A stretch of DNA of 64,000 bases from an uncultured Rhodospirillales bacterium (GTDB taxonomy: Bacteria; Pseudomonadota; Alphaproteobacteria; ATCC43930; CGMCC-115725). This document shows, one piece after another, positions 9,065 to 18,824 of this stretch (its first letter is position 1; every line of letters begins with the position of its first letter). Made by a program: the position numbers and the translations under genes. The stretch spans positions 186,001-250,000 of the forward strand of contig CAIKMD010000006.1 of NCBI GenBank assembly GCA_903828515.1, given 5' to 3'. The notes below the pieces were generated by a model. That model ran no database searches and had not been told where the DNA came from. It was given only the letters and a program-made list of their open reading frames with translations.

Positions 9065-10234
9065 ATGGCTCGGCCGCGCGCATTGGTGATCGGAGGTTCG
9101 GTGGGTGGCTTGTTCGCCGCCCATCTGCTGCGCGCTACCGGCTGGGATACGACGGTGTTTGAGCGCAGCGGCGACGATCTCGCCGGCCGCGGCGCCAGCA
9201 TCGGTACCAGCCCCGACCTATTTCGGTTGATGGAACGGATCGGGATCCGTCTCGATCCGTCGGCCGGCGTGCCGGTTCGCGCGCGCATCTGTTTGGAACG
9301 GGACGGTGGGATCGATCACGAAAAGCCCGTCGCCTCGGTCAATAGCGCCTGGGATCGCATCTATCGTCCCTTGCGCGATGCCTTTCCGCCCGCGCATTAC
9401 CGCGCCGGGATGCGGCTCGCGCGCTGCGAGGAAAGTGCTGACGGCGTCACGGCGATCTTCTCTGATGGCACGCGTGAGACCGGCGATCTGCTGATCGGCG
9501 CGGACGGCATCCATTCGACCGTGCGCGCGCAATTCCTGCCCGAGGCCGAGCCCCTCTATGCCGGTTACGTCGCGTGGCGCGGCGTGATCGAGGAAAGCGA
9601 GATGTCGGCCGACGAACACGCGTTGCTGTTCGGGCGCATGTGCTTTTGCCTCCCCGAGAATGAATTGGTGCTGGGGCTCGGCATGCCCGGCCGCGACGAC
9701 GACACGCGCGCGGGGCATCGCCGCTATTACTGGATCTGGTTTCGTCCCGCCGACGCCGCACGCGCTTTGCCCGAATTGTGTACCGATGCGACCGGGCGAT
9801 GCCACGGCACCTCGATCCCGCCGGCGCTGGTGCGGCCCGATGTGGTGCGCGACTTGCGCGATAGGGCGGCGGCGACGCTGGCGCCGGCCATCGCCGCGAT
9901 CGTCGCGCGCACGGCACAGCCTTTTCCGCACGGCATCTTCGATCTCGAGGTGCCGCGCATGGTGTGGGGACGCGTCGTGCTTTTGGGCGATTCGGCCTTC
10001 GTCGCCCGGCCGCATGTCGGCGCCGGCATCACCAAGGCGGCGCTCGACGCGGAGTGTCTGGCCGATGCCCTCGCGGGCGGCGACATTTCCGCCGCGCTCG
10101 CGCGCTACGATCGCGAACGCCGGGCGTTCGGCGCAGCCCTGATCGCGCGCGCCCGCTATCTCGGCGCTTTTTTAAATGTGCGAACGCCCGAGACGGTGCT
10201 GACGGAATACGGCGCGGCGGGTAAGGTCGGCTGA
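9065..10234 (+). CDS. FAD-dependent hydroxylase, 2,6-dihydroxypyridine 3-monooxygenase-like
   Basis: This 389-residue group A flavoprotein starts MARPRALVIGGSVGGLFAA, has the GxGxxG-type motif at residues 9-14, the DG motif LLIGADGIHS near residue 142 and the GD motif RVVLLGDSAFVARPHVGAG near residue 303. The RYYWIWFRP segment and the GRGAS loop resemble dihydroxypyridine and salicylate hydroxylases. A TAAGAT -10-like element at 9053-9058 ends only 6 bp before the ATG and no Shine-Dalgarno is visible, so the transcript may be leaderless. The stop overlaps the next start (TGATG), coupling it to an RNA methyltransferase, which is functionally unexpected. Confidence 0.85.
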   Translation: MARPRALVIGGSVGGLFAAHLLRATGWDTTVFERSGDDLAGRGASIGTSPDLFRLMERIGIRLDPSAGVPVRARICLERDGGIDHEKPVASVNSAWDRIYRPLRDAFPPAHYRAGMRLARCEESADGVTAIFSDGTRETGDLLIGADGIHSTVRAQFLPEAEPLYAGYVAWRGVIEESEMSADEHALLFGRMCFCLPENELVLGLGMPGRDDDTRAGHRRYYWIWFRPADAARALPELCTDATGRCHGTSIPPALVRPDVVRDLRDRAAATLAPAIAAIVARTAQPFPHGIFDLEVPRMVWGRVVLLGDSAFVARPHVGAGITKAALDAECLADALAGGDISAALARYDRERRAFGAALIARARYLGAFLNVRTPETVLTEYGAAGKVG

Positions 10235-11001
10235 TGGCAGACAAACCCACACCCGTCGGCACGCCGCCGAAACTCATGCGCATCGCTGGCTTGCCGGCGG
10301 TGACCGCGCTCTTCGCCGGCTCCCCCGAGCGGGTCGAGCGGCTTTACGTCGACGACCGCATGAAACAGGCCGCCGGCAAGTTCTGTTCCGAAATGGCGCG
10401 GATGCGCAAACCCTATCGCCTCCTGCCGGTCGACGAACTGGCCAAGGTCGCGGGCAGCGCCATGCATGGCGGCATCGTCGCGCTGGCGCACCCGATCGAA
10501 CTTGCCGATTTCGATCCGCGCGAGGCGACGGATTGGGCCGCTGACGGCAAGCCGCTGCTGCTGCTCGACGGGATCGGCAATCCGCAAAATCTGGGTGCCA
10601 TCGCACGCACGGCCGCGTTCTTCGGCTTGCCGCGCATGGTTCTCTCCGATGCGGAGGCGCAGGCGAAACCCTCGGACGCTGCCTATCGCATCGCCGAAGG
10701 CGGGCTCGACCGCCTCAAACTCTATCGCGCGACGCAACTGCCCGAGGCGCTGAAAGAATTGCGGCGCTCGTATCAGGTCGTCGGCACGGCCCTGGGCAAG
10801 GGCAAGCCGATCGAGACGCTGAAACAGGGCGAGCGGCCTTTCGCCATCGTGTTCGGCAACGAAGAGGCGGGGCTCGACGAGGCGACGCTGAAGGCTTGCG
10901 AGACAATGGTCACGATACCGGGGATGGGGGACATCCAATCCCTGAACGTCTCGGCCAGCGCGGCAATCTTCATCCATGCGCTCCTCAGGCAGCAGGGTTG
11001 A
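10234..11001 (+). CDS. TrmH/SpoU family RNA 2'-O-methyltransferase
   Basis: This 255-residue SPOUT protein has the three family motifs: DGIGNPQNLGAIARTAAFFG at about residues 109-128, IVFGNEEAGL at about 206-215 and IPGMGDIQSLNVSASAAI at about 225-242. These form the knotted SAM site. An N-terminal RNA substrate-binding domain (residues 12-85) is present, as in RlmB and TrmH relatives. It modifies rRNA or tRNA; the target nucleotide cannot be assigned. Its 1-bp overlap with the hydroxylase gene is probably an arrangement without functional meaning. Confidence 0.93.
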   Translation: MADKPTPVGTPPKLMRIAGLPAVTALFAGSPERVERLYVDDRMKQAAGKFCSEMARMRKPYRLLPVDELAKVAGSAMHGGIVALAHPIELADFDPREATDWAADGKPLLLLDGIGNPQNLGAIARTAAFFGLPRMVLSDAEAQAKPSDAAYRIAEGGLDRLKLYRATQLPEALKELRRSYQVVGTALGKGKPIETLKQGERPFAIVFGNEEAGLDEATLKACETMVTIPGMGDIQSLNVSASAAIFIHALLRQQG

Positions 11002-11006
11002 ATTCG

Positions 11007-11034
11007 TTGTCGGACCCCGTCAGGGCCCTATAAT
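11007..11034 (+). promoter_or_regulatory. Candidate sigma-70 promoter, leaderless start
   Basis: TTGTCG at 11007-11012 and a perfect TATAAT at 11029-11034 are spaced by 16 bp. The expected transcription start is about 11041, two bases before the ATG at 11043, and no ribosome-binding site is visible between them. Confidence 0.55.
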
Positions 11035-11042
11035 CTGCCGCC

Positions 11043-12296
11043 ATGACCCCTGACGAAATCCAGACCAGCGTCATCGACGCGCCCTACGCGGCTCCCGCCT
11101 CGCCCACCGTGATCGCGAAGGAAAGCGTCGCGCTGAGCCTGCTCTTTGCGCTGAGCTTTTGCCATCTGCTCAACGACATGATCGCCTCGCTGGTGCCGGC
11201 GATCTATCCGGTCTTTCGCGACGTGTTCCAGTTGAACTACGCGCAGATCGGCTTGATCACGCTCACCTATCAATGCTCGGCCTCGATCTTGCAGCCGCTG
11301 GTCGGGCTTTATACCGACAAGAAGCCCATGCCCTATTCATTGCCGATGGGGATGAGTGTCACGTTCGTCGGATTGGTGCTGCTGGCGCGCGCGACGAGCT
11401 TTGCCGGTCTCCTGATCGCGGCAGGATTGATCGGCGTTGGCTCGGCGGTGTTCCACCCCGAATCCTCGCGTGTCGCCCGCATGGCCTCGGGCGGACGGCA
11501 CGGCCTCGCGCAATCGCTGTTCCAGGTCGGCGGCAATGCCGGCGCTTCGCTCGGGCCGCTGCTGGCGGCGTTCATCGTCGTGCCGCGCGGCCAGGGCAGC
11601 ATCGGCTGGTTCACGTTGGCCGCCCTGCTCGCCATCATCGTGCTGACGCGGATCAGCGCCTGGTACAAGGCACGCCATGTCGTGGCGAAAGCGCGTTCGC
11701 ATGCATCGGCGATCACGCCGATGCGGCTGCCGGGTGGGAAGGTCGCCTTCTCGCTCGCGATCCTCTTGGGGCTGATCTTCTCGAAGTTTTTCTATACCGC
11801 CGGCTTGACGAATTTTTACACGTTCTATCTGATCGACCGGTTCGGCCTGTCGATCCAAAGCGCACAGTTCTATCTCTTCGCGTTTCTTGCCGCCGTTGCC
11901 GTCGGCACGGTGATCGGCGGGCCGGTCGGCGACCGCTTCGGCCGCAAATTCGTGATGTGGTTCTCGATCCTGGGCGCGCTGCCGTTCACCATCGCGCTGC
12001 CCTATGCGGATCTGTTCTGGACCGGAGTCCTGACCATCATCATCGGCATCGTCACGGCCTCGGCGTTCTCCGCGATCCTCGTCTATGCGCAGGAACTGGT
12101 GCCCGGTCGGATCGGCATGATCTCGGGCCTGTTCTTCGGCCTCGCTTTCGGCATGGCCGGCATCGCCGCCGCGGTGCTCGGCTGGGTCGCCGATCTCACC
12201 AGTATCGAATACGTCTACAGCGTGTGCTCGTTCCTGCCGCTGCTCGGCCTATTGACGATATTCCTGCCCGCCGAACCGCGCGCAGTGCGGCACTGA
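11043..12296 (+). CDS. MFS exporter, fosmidomycin resistance protein (Fsr)-like
   Basis: This 417-residue, twelve-segment MFS protein carries the Fsr family signature between TM4 and TM5 (HPESSRVARMASGGRHG, then SLFQVGGNAG). TM1 contains CHLLNDMIASLVPAIYPV, also typical of Fsr. Family members are drug or metabolite exporters in the inner membrane. A strong candidate promoter lies immediately upstream. The stop is one base from the stop of the convergent hydroxylase gene. The natural substrate is unknown. Confidence 0.87.
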   Translation: MTPDEIQTSVIDAPYAAPASPTVIAKESVALSLLFALSFCHLLNDMIASLVPAIYPVFRDVFQLNYAQIGLITLTYQCSASILQPLVGLYTDKKPMPYSLPMGMSVTFVGLVLLARATSFAGLLIAAGLIGVGSAVFHPESSRVARMASGGRHGLAQSLFQVGGNAGASLGPLLAAFIVVPRGQGSIGWFTLAALLAIIVLTRISAWYKARHVVAKARSHASAITPMRLPGGKVAFSLAILLGLIFSKFFYTAGLTNFYTFYLIDRFGLSIQSAQFYLFAFLAAVAVGTVIGGPVGDRFGRKFVMWFSILGALPFTIALPYADLFWTGVLTIIIGIVTASAFSAILVYAQELVPGRIGMISGLFFGLAFGMAGIAAAVLGWVADLTSIEYVYSVCSFLPLLGLLTIFLPAEPRAVRH

Positions 12297-12297
12297 T

Positions 12298-13911
12298 CTA
12301 ATTCCCGGTCGCGATCGCCGCCACGTTTTGCGGATCGTCGGGCGGCGCATTGCCGCGCCAGACGACGTGCATGTCGGGGCGCAGCAATAACAGGTCATAG
12401 CCATAGACCTGACGCGCCGTCGCATCCGGGATATCGAGCGTCGTCGCTGTCGCGCCGAAGGCTCGGATCGCATTTTGCAGCGCACTGGTATCCGTGCTGC
12501 TTTTGCCCAGCCGGAGGATCGTATAGCCGTCGGGAATGCGGTCCTGAATCGCGGTGCCGTCGTCGAGCCAGACATGCGGCAACCGCGCACCGGGCCAAGT
12601 CGTCGGCTGATAGGTGCGAAATAGATGCTCGGGCCCGCCCGGAATGTCGCAGATCGCCGGCGAATCGACATAGCGATAGCCGAGTTCGGCGCCGGTCATC
12701 TCGTTGCTCTTGCGCTGCTCGATATCGGTGACGCGGGTGATTTCGGCGCGCAGCTTTTCGCCCTCGGGCGTCGCGTCGCGGATAGAGGGCTTCCACAACC
12801 CGCGCCATTTGCGCCGGCCCAGCGTCGCATAGCGTGACGCGCCGACATTGCGGTCGCCGACCTGACGCCGCTCGATCTCATAGGAGCGCAGCAGATTGGG
12901 TCCGCCCCAGCCTTTGAGCGTTGCCGCCAGTTTCCACGACAGATCGATCGCGTCGCCGACGCCGCTGTTCATGCCAAGGCCGCCGGTCGGAATGACGAGA
13001 TGAACCGCGTCGCCGGCCAGGAACACGCGCCCGTCCTGATAGCGCTCGGCAAGCAGCAGGTTCTGGCGCCAGTGGTTGCAGGTCAGCATCTCGTATTTGA
13101 CCGGCACGCCGACGATGCGTTCGAACAGCGTCTTCATGTCTTCGTCGCGCTCGACCACCGCATGGAGCGTCCAGTGCTTGGTCGAATCCTGCATGATCAG
13201 GAACGAGCCTTCCTTGTCGGCGACGTGCCAATGCCGGCCGTGGCCGGGCCCGTTGCCCATCGGCATACGGTCGAAGAGCTCGTCGCAGCGATAAAGCGCC
13301 TGACGCAGTTCAAGCAGATTGGCCTCGCCCTTGAGCTTGATGCCGAGCTGGCGACGGATGGTGCTGCCGCCGCCGTCGCATCCGGCGAGATATTTCGCGC
13401 GGATGGTTTCGGTCGTGCCGCCGGATTTCACCTGGGCGGTGACGCCATCCGCATCCTGGGTGAAAGAGAGGAATTCGCAGCCGAAGCGCACCGATACGTT
13501 GGGGATTTCCTCGGCGACCTGCTTCAGGAGCGGCTCGAGCGTGTATTGCGAAATGAGCTGATAGGGTTCGAGCGGCAGGGTTCCGTCGTTGGTCGCGGCG
13601 ATTTCCGCGCGCGCCTCGGCGACCGACGGGTAGTGAAGATGGAGCAGGGGCGGATCGAGCAACGACCACAGGACGATATAGACGTCCATCGGCACGTCTT
13701 CGCGCAAGCCGGCTTTGCGAATGCGATCGACGATGCCGAGCCGGCGATAGATTTCCATGGTGCGGGCGTTGCACCGCTCCATCTTCGGCCAGAATTGCGG
13801 TGCGTCCTTCTGCTCGACCAGCATGGTTTTGACGCCACGCCGGCCGAGATCGATGGCGAGGGTCAGCCCGACCGGACCCCCGCCAACAATCAGAACATCA
13901 ACATCCGCCAA
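12298..13911 (-). CDS. FAD-dependent monooxygenase, PheA/TfdB-type, with thioredoxin-like C-terminal domain
   Basis: This 537-residue protein has GGGPVG at residues 10-15, a DG motif ([13 protein letters not shown]) near residue 176 and the GD motif ([21 protein letters not shown]) near residue 291. The last ~110 residues form the thioredoxin-like domain usual in phenol, resorcinol and MhpA-type hydroxylases, ending with the typical [14 protein letters not shown]. It probably hydroxylates a phenolic ring using NADPH and O2. It is the last gene of the six-gene minus-strand operon that starts at 20774, 9 bp after the VOC gene. Confidence 0.9.
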   Translation of the reverse strand: MADVDVLIVGGGPVGLTLAIDLGRRGVKTMLVEQKDAPQFWPKMERCNARTMEIYRRLGIVDRIRKAGLREDVPMDVYIVLWSLLDPPLLHLHYPSVAEARAEIAATNDGTLPLEPYQLISQYTLEPLLKQVAEEIPNVSVRFGCEFLSFTQDADGVTAQVKSGGTTETIRAKYLAGCDGGGSTIRRQLGIKLKGEANLLELRQALYRCDELFDRMPMGNGPGHGRHWHVADKEGSFLIMQDSTKHWTLHAVVERDEDMKTLFERIVGVPVKYEMLTCNHWRQNLLLAERYQDGRVFLAGDAVHLVIPTGGLGMNSGVGDAIDLSWKLAATLKGWGGPNLLRSYEIERRQVGDRNVGASRYATLGRRKWRGLWKPSIRDATPEGEKLRAEITRVTDIEQRKSNEMTGAELGYRYVDSPAICDIPGGPEHLFRTYQPTTWPGARLPHVWLDDGTAIQDRIPDGYTILRLGKSSTDTSALQNAIRAFGATATTLDIPDATARQVYGYDLLLLRPDMHVVWRGNAPPDDPQNVAAIATGN

Positions 13912-13920
13912 GAAGCCGCC

Positions 13921-14283
13921 TCAGACGTCCCAGCCGTTTTTCGAGATATCGATGCCGATCCCGCCGGTATCGGCGATACGGAATTCGGCAAAGCGTCCGT
14001 CGCGCGGGCGCTCCGCCATCTTCGACGAGCCGCCATTGGCCGCCGCCTTCTTGCCGGTTTCCTCGATGTCGTCGACCTCGAAGCCGAAATGGCCGATCGC
14101 GTCGCGCTTGTTGGGCGAGCCGGGCAAGATCGCCAGGTTGATGTAGCCGTCCGAGAGATAGATCGCGCGGCCGCTTTCGCTCCGCGGGTTCGGCACCACG
14201 TGCATGTCGAAGGTCTCGATGTAGAACTTCTTCATCGCTTCCTGGTCGTTCGCGTGGATCGCGATGTGACGAATCTTAGCCAT
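13921..14283 (-). CDS. VOC (glyoxalase/bleomycin-resistance) superfamily protein
   Basis: This 120-residue protein has two beta-alpha-beta-beta-beta repeats: RHIAIHANDQ at the start of the first and IGHFGFEVDDIEE at the start of the second. Possible metal residues are H6 and the His of GHFGF; the final acidic position is Asp in GIGIDIS. Members are lyases, dioxygenases or binding proteins. It lies 9 bp upstream of the flavin hydroxylase and 25 bp after the TRAP receptor gene, so it probably handles a product of the pathway. Confidence 0.85.
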   Translation of the reverse strand: MAKIRHIAIHANDQEAMKKFYIETFDMHVVPNPRSESGRAIYLSDGYINLAILPGSPNKRDAIGHFGFEVDDIEETGKKAAANGGSSKMAERPRDGRFAEFRIADTGGIGIDISKNGWDV

Positions 14284-14308
14284 GACTCTTGCTCCTTCGC
14301 TCTTGTGA

Positions 14309-15313
14309 TTACTTACCGCCGCGAACCGCCAGAACTTCGGCGCGGAACGCCGCCAGAACCTTGTCGCCGTCGGGCGTCGCCTTGACCCAGTCTTCGGTCA
14401 CCGGCAGGGCCAGTTCCTTCCAGCGCGCGTCCTCGGCGGGATCGAGCTGGGCGATGGTCTGGCCCGGCGCCGCCTTGGTCGCATCGCGGCCGATCGCTTC
14501 CATCGTATCGTCAGCGGCGATCAGGCGCTCGACATAGGCTTCGCCCGACAATTTGTCGATCGCGGCCTTCCCGGCGGGCGGCAGCTTGGCATAGGCGTCC
14601 TTGTTCATGAACACATAGCCGGTGTTGAAGCCGAGCGGCACTTCGAGATGGAAATTGGTCACCTCGTTGAGATGGAAGGTCGGCACGCTGGGCCAGCCTT
14701 GCGGCACGGCATCGACCAGGCCGCGCTGCAGGCTTTGGAACAACTCGCCCGGCTGCAGCGAAATCGGCGCGGCGCCGAGGCGCGGGATCAGCGCGCTCAG
14801 CACGCGACCCTCGACGCTGATCTTCAGGCCTTTCATGTCGGCGAGATTGTGGATCGGTTTCTTGGCGTGGATGACCAGGCCGGGGAAGACGATGAAGGCG
14901 AGCGGATGGACCTGGCCGAATTCCATGCTGATCACACCTTTTTGGTAAAGGTGCCACAGCGCCAGCGCGTCCTCGCGATGGTTCTTGGCCTCGAAGGGCA
15001 GGGTCCCGACATTGGTGCGCTGGAAGATCGACGAAACCGGCCCGAAGACGGCAAAGCCGATATCGGTCGCACCGCTGGTGATCCGGTCATACATGTTCGA
15101 ATTATCGCCGATCACGCCGCCCGGAAAGATCTTGATCTCGATCGCGCCATCGGCGGCCTTGTTCACGTCCTCCGACCACGCCTGGAAGCCTTGCGCGAAG
15201 AGCGCGTTATTGGGCGCCGACGGATAGGCGAGTTTCACCTGCACCGGATCGGCGAAAGCGGGCGCCGCGAACAAAGCGGCGGCAAGCGTTCCGGCGACGA
15301 TAAATTTCTTCAT
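14309..15313 (-). CDS. TRAP transporter substrate-binding protein (DctP type)
   Basis: The ATG at 15313 follows AAGGGGAA and gives 334 residues; an upstream in-frame start would precede the signal peptide. The signal peptide is MKKFIVAGTLAAALFAAPAFA with cleavage before Asp22. The mature part matches DctP receptors (KGLKISVEGRVLSALIPRLGA, then LQRGLVDAVPQGW). In the same operon the fused DctQM permease (18825-20774) lies several genes upstream, so the receptor and permease are separated by enzyme genes. Confidence 0.92.
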   Translation of the reverse strand: MKKFIVAGTLAAALFAAPAFADPVQVKLAYPSAPNNALFAQGFQAWSEDVNKAADGAIEIKIFPGGVIGDNSNMYDRITSGATDIGFAVFGPVSSIFQRTNVGTLPFEAKNHREDALALWHLYQKGVISMEFGQVHPLAFIVFPGLVIHAKKPIHNLADMKGLKISVEGRVLSALIPRLGAAPISLQPGELFQSLQRGLVDAVPQGWPSVPTFHLNEVTNFHLEVPLGFNTGYVFMNKDAYAKLPPAGKAAIDKLSGEAYVERLIAADDTMEAIGRDATKAAPGQTIAQLDPAEDARWKELALPVTEDWVKATPDGDKVLAAFRAEVLAVRGGK

Positions 15314-15342
15314 CAATATTCCCCTTGGTTGATCGAATTCTT

Positions 15343-17673
15343 TTAGGCGCGCGCGGCGCGGATCGCGCGCCACAGTTTTTCGGGCGTCAGCGGCATTTCG
15401 ATGTGCTTGATGCCAAGCGGCGCAAGCGCGTCCAAAGCCGCGTTCATCACTGCCGGCAGCGCGCCGACCGTGCCCGCCTCGCCGGCGCCCTTGGCACCCA
15501 GCGGGTTCATCTTGGTCGGCACGGCATGGTCGCCGAGCTTGATGGAGCAGAGATCGTCGGCGCGCGGCATGCCGTAATCCATGAACGAACCCGACAGCAA
15601 CTGACCCGATTCCGGATCATAGACGATATGTTCGGAAATCGCCTGACCGAGGCCTTGGGCCACGCCGCCATGAACCTGACCATGAAGCGTGAGCGCGTTG
15701 ATGACGGTGCCGACATCGTCGACCGCGACGTAGCGGTCGACCGCGATCTTGCCGGTATCTTCGTCGATCTCGACCTCGCAGACATGCGTGCCGTAGGGGA
15801 AAGTCTGTGTTTCGGGCTCGAAGACGCCGGTCTCGAACAGGCCGACTTCCATGCCTTTGGGGATACGGCCCGGCTGGAACGCGGCGCGGGCGATTTCCTT
15901 GAGCGGCATTTTCTTGTCCGTGCCGGCGACGGCGAAGGTGCCCGACTTGAACTCGATATCGGCTTCGGCCGCCTCGAAGACATGGGCGGCGATCTTGCGC
16001 CCCTTGGCGATGATCTTCTCGGCCGCCAGCACCGCGGCCGAGCCGCCGATCACCGCCGCGCGCGAGCCGAACGTCCCGACGCCCCAGACGACCTTGTCGG
16101 TGTCGCCTTGAATAAAGCTGATGTCATTGGTGTCGATGCCGAGCTTGTCGGATAGGATCACCTTGTACATCGTCTCGTGGCTTTGGCCCTGCGAGGTTGT
16201 GCCGGTGAGAAACGTCATCGAGCCGGTCGCGTCGAACCGGATCTCGGCGGTTTCGGCGCCCGGCGGGGCGGCGGCGCGCTCGATCGCATTGACGATGCCG
16301 ATCCCGCGCAACTTGCCGCGCTTCTTCGATTCGGCGCGGCGTGCCTCGAAGCCTTTGTGGCCCGCGAGTTCCAGCGCCTCGTCCATCGTGGCTTCGAACT
16401 CGCCGCAATCATAGGTGTAGACGAGCCCGGTCTTGAACGGCATCGCCTCGGGCGGAATGAGGTTGCGGCGGCGCAATTCGACGCGGTCGATGCCCATCTC
16501 GCGCGCGGCGCGATCGATGATGCCCTCGATCACATAGCAGGCCTCGGGCCGGCCGGCGCCGCGATAAGGCGCGGTCGCGGTGGTGTTGGTGAAGATGCCC
16601 AGCACGCTGACATGGATCGCCGGGGTTTTGTAAACGCCGGCCAGCGTGCCGAGATTGGAGAAGGTCGGCAGCAGGTTCGAATCGGCGCTCAGATAGGCGC
16701 CGAGATTGCACAGCGTCTTGACCCGCAGGCCGAGGAATTTTCCGTCCTTGTCGAGCGCCAGTTCGACGTCGGTCACGTTGTCGCGGCAATGATCGTCCGA
16801 GAGGAAACACTCGCTGCGTTCGGCGATCCATTTGACCGGTCGGCCGAGTTTGCGGGCGGCATAGAGCGCCAGCGTGTTCTCCGGCGCGGTATTGCCTTTG
16901 GAGCCGAAGGCGCCGCCGACATCGCCGGCGACGACGCGAAAGCGGTTTTCCGGAATCTTGAAGATGTCCTCGCAGAAGGCACGCCGCGCGCCATGGACCG
17001 AACCGATCGATCCGTTGAGGGTGAAGCGCCCGAAACGCTCGTCATATTCGGCGACGATGCCGCGTGGCTCGATCGCGTTGTGCATGATGCGGGTGATGAC
17101 GAAATGTTCGCGCGTGACGTGATGCGCGGCGGCGAAGGCGGCATCGGTTGCCGCCTTGTTGCCGACCTCGAAGAGGTTGGAGATGTTGTCGGGGCAGCCG
17201 GGCCACACGGCGGGCGCGCCCGGCTTCACCGCATCGGTCGTCAGGACGACCGAGGGCAGCGGCTCGTACTCCACGTCGATCAACTCGGCCGCGTCCTTGG
17301 CCTCGGCGATGCTGTCGGCGACGACATAGGCGACCAGATCGCCGACGAAATGGGTGGCGCCGTTGGCAAGGCCGGGATGTGGGCTCTGGAACATCGGCGT
17401 GCCGTCGGGGCGTTTGCGAGGCATCCGCGCCTTGAGCGTGCCGATGCCGTCGGCCTTGAGATCGTCATAGGTGTAGATCGCCAGCACGCCGGGCATCTGC
17501 GCGGCCTTGCGCGTGTCGAGTTTGGTGATTTTCGCATGGGCGTGGGGCGAGCGCAGCACGGAGCCGAAAGCCATGCGGGGACGCACCACGTCGCCGATGT
17601 ATTCGCCGCGGCCGCGCAGCAGGCGCGGGTCTTCCTCGCGCGGCACCGATTGGCCGATTCCGAACTGTCCCAT
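15343..17673 (-). CDS. CoxL-like molybdopterin-binding hydroxylase large subunit (form II)
   Basis: The ATG at 17673 with AGGGAGAG upstream gives 776 residues; a longer frame starting at 17802 overlaps the preceding gene and has no support. The protein is a xanthine dehydrogenase/aldehyde oxidase-family large subunit. The active-site loop reads PYRGAGRPE, the form II version, rather than the AYRCSFR of true CO dehydrogenase. The catalytic Glu is E732 in GAKGAGEAG. Such enzymes hydroxylate N-heterocycles or aldehydes. The FAD (CoxM) and 2Fe-2S (CoxS) subunit genes are not in the operon or elsewhere in the window, so partners must come from another locus. Confidence 0.92.
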   Translation of the reverse strand: MGQFGIGQSVPREEDPRLLRGRGEYIGDVVRPRMAFGSVLRSPHAHAKITKLDTRKAAQMPGVLAIYTYDDLKADGIGTLKARMPRKRPDGTPMFQSPHPGLANGATHFVGDLVAYVVADSIAEAKDAAELIDVEYEPLPSVVLTTDAVKPGAPAVWPGCPDNISNLFEVGNKAATDAAFAAAHHVTREHFVITRIMHNAIEPRGIVAEYDERFGRFTLNGSIGSVHGARRAFCEDIFKIPENRFRVVAGDVGGAFGSKGNTAPENTLALYAARKLGRPVKWIAERSECFLSDDHCRDNVTDVELALDKDGKFLGLRVKTLCNLGAYLSADSNLLPTFSNLGTLAGVYKTPAIHVSVLGIFTNTTATAPYRGAGRPEACYVIEGIIDRAAREMGIDRVELRRRNLIPPEAMPFKTGLVYTYDCGEFEATMDEALELAGHKGFEARRAESKKRGKLRGIGIVNAIERAAAPPGAETAEIRFDATGSMTFLTGTTSQGQSHETMYKVILSDKLGIDTNDISFIQGDTDKVVWGVGTFGSRAAVIGGSAAVLAAEKIIAKGRKIAAHVFEAAEADIEFKSGTFAVAGTDKKMPLKEIARAAFQPGRIPKGMEVGLFETGVFEPETQTFPYGTHVCEVEIDEDTGKIAVDRYVAVDDVGTVINALTLHGQVHGGVAQGLGQAISEHIVYDPESGQLLSGSFMDYGMPRADDLCSIKLGDHAVPTKMNPLGAKGAGEAGTVGALPAVMNAALDALAPLGIKHIEMPLTPEKLWRAIRAARA

Positions 17674-17684
17674 GAAATCTCTCC

Positions 17685-18794
17685 CTAGTGCCGCGGCCGG
17701 CGCAGCCCTGCTTGCTCGAGGCGCGGCATGACGTCTTTCTGCCAGCGCCGCAGGCCATCCCAATAATCGACCCAGCGAAGCAGGACGCCGTCGATTCCGC
17801 AATCGGCCAGTTTTTGCAATCCGACCACCATGTCGTCGGCCGTGCCGGTCAGGGGATAGCCGCCCCAGCCGAGTTTGGCGCCAAAACGCATCTGCTCGGC
17901 GCGCTGCGGCAGCATTCGGTGCATTTCGACGTTCTGGATGCGGAGCATGTTATCCACCGCGACGTCGTCGCCTTTTTCGACGACGTAATACTGGACGAAT
18001 TCCTCGGCTTCTTTCTTGGTATCGCGCTGGGTGACCGGGCAACCGGCCCAGATCTGGATGTCGCGGCCATATTCCTCGCGCGCGAGGCGGCGGTAGGATG
18101 CGACATGCGCCTTCGCCTGTTCGAGGTCGTTCGGGTTGAAATTGATGAAGGCCATGTCGACGTATTTGGCCGCGAAATGCTGGCCCTTGCCCGAGGAGCC
18201 GGCATTCATCAGCGGCGGGAACGGTTTCTGGATCGGCTTGGGCATCGAGAAGCCCTTGGCGACCCGGATGAACTTGCCCTCGTAGTCGAATTCTTCCTGC
18301 TCGGTCCACAGGCGCTTGACGACCTCGACCCACTCGGCCGCGTATTCGTAGCGCATGTCGTGTTCCATCATCGGCGCGCCGAACATCTCGAGCTCCGGCC
18401 GGAACCAGCCGCAGACGATATTGAGGGCAAAGCGGCCGTTGCTGATGTGATCGACGGTCGTCGCCTGCTTGGCCGCCATGATCGGATGGACGGTTGGGAC
18501 ATGCGAGGTGGTGAAGACGCCGATCTGTTTCGTCGCCTGGGCGAGGCCGGCGGCCCAGGTATAGGTCTCGAAACTGTTGCTGTTGAAGTTCGATTCCCCG
18601 CCGAAGCCTTTCCAGCGGGCAACCGGCACCATCGCCTCGTAGCCGTGCTGATCAGCCAGTTCGGCGATGCTCAGCGTATTGGGCCAGGTAAGCTCGAGCG
18701 CCTCGGGCGCGGTGGTGATGGCGCAGCCACCGCTGCAATTGGTGGCGAAGACGCCGAGCTTCAGCTTGTTGTCGCTGAAGAGGGGATTGGTCAT
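17685..18794 (-). CDS. LLM-class flavin-dependent monooxygenase (RutA/SfnG-like)
   Basis: This 369-residue luciferase-like protein starts NPLFSDNKLKLGVFATNCSGG and contains family landmarks YEAMVPVARWKGFGG, TTSHVPTVHP, ALNIVCGWFRPELEMFG and PPLMNAGSSGKGQHFAAKY. These match the RutA/DszA/SfnG group, which uses reduced FMN and O2 to open uracil or oxidise sulfones and sulfonates. Lying between a fused TRAP permease and a molybdenum hydroxylase, it probably oxygenates a heterocycle. A flavin reductase gene is not adjacent. Confidence 0.9.
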   Translation of the reverse strand: MTNPLFSDNKLKLGVFATNCSGGCAITTAPEALELTWPNTLSIAELADQHGYEAMVPVARWKGFGGESNFNSNSFETYTWAAGLAQATKQIGVFTTSHVPTVHPIMAAKQATTVDHISNGRFALNIVCGWFRPELEMFGAPMMEHDMRYEYAAEWVEVVKRLWTEQEEFDYEGKFIRVAKGFSMPKPIQKPFPPLMNAGSSGKGQHFAAKYVDMAFINFNPNDLEQAKAHVASYRRLAREEYGRDIQIWAGCPVTQRDTKKEAEEFVQYYVVEKGDDVAVDNMLRIQNVEMHRMLPQRAEQMRFGAKLGWGGYPLTGTADDMVVGLQKLADCGIDGVLLRWVDYWDGLRRWQKDVMPRLEQAGLRRPRH

Positions 18795-18824
18795 GCGACG
18801 CCTCGTGCGGGAGGATTGGTCCGA

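Noticed and set aside
15343-17673. Carbon monoxide dehydrogenase large subunit
   Set aside because: The active-site loop is PYRGAGR (form II), not AYRCSFR, and CoxM/CoxS are absent, so true CO oxidation is unlikely.
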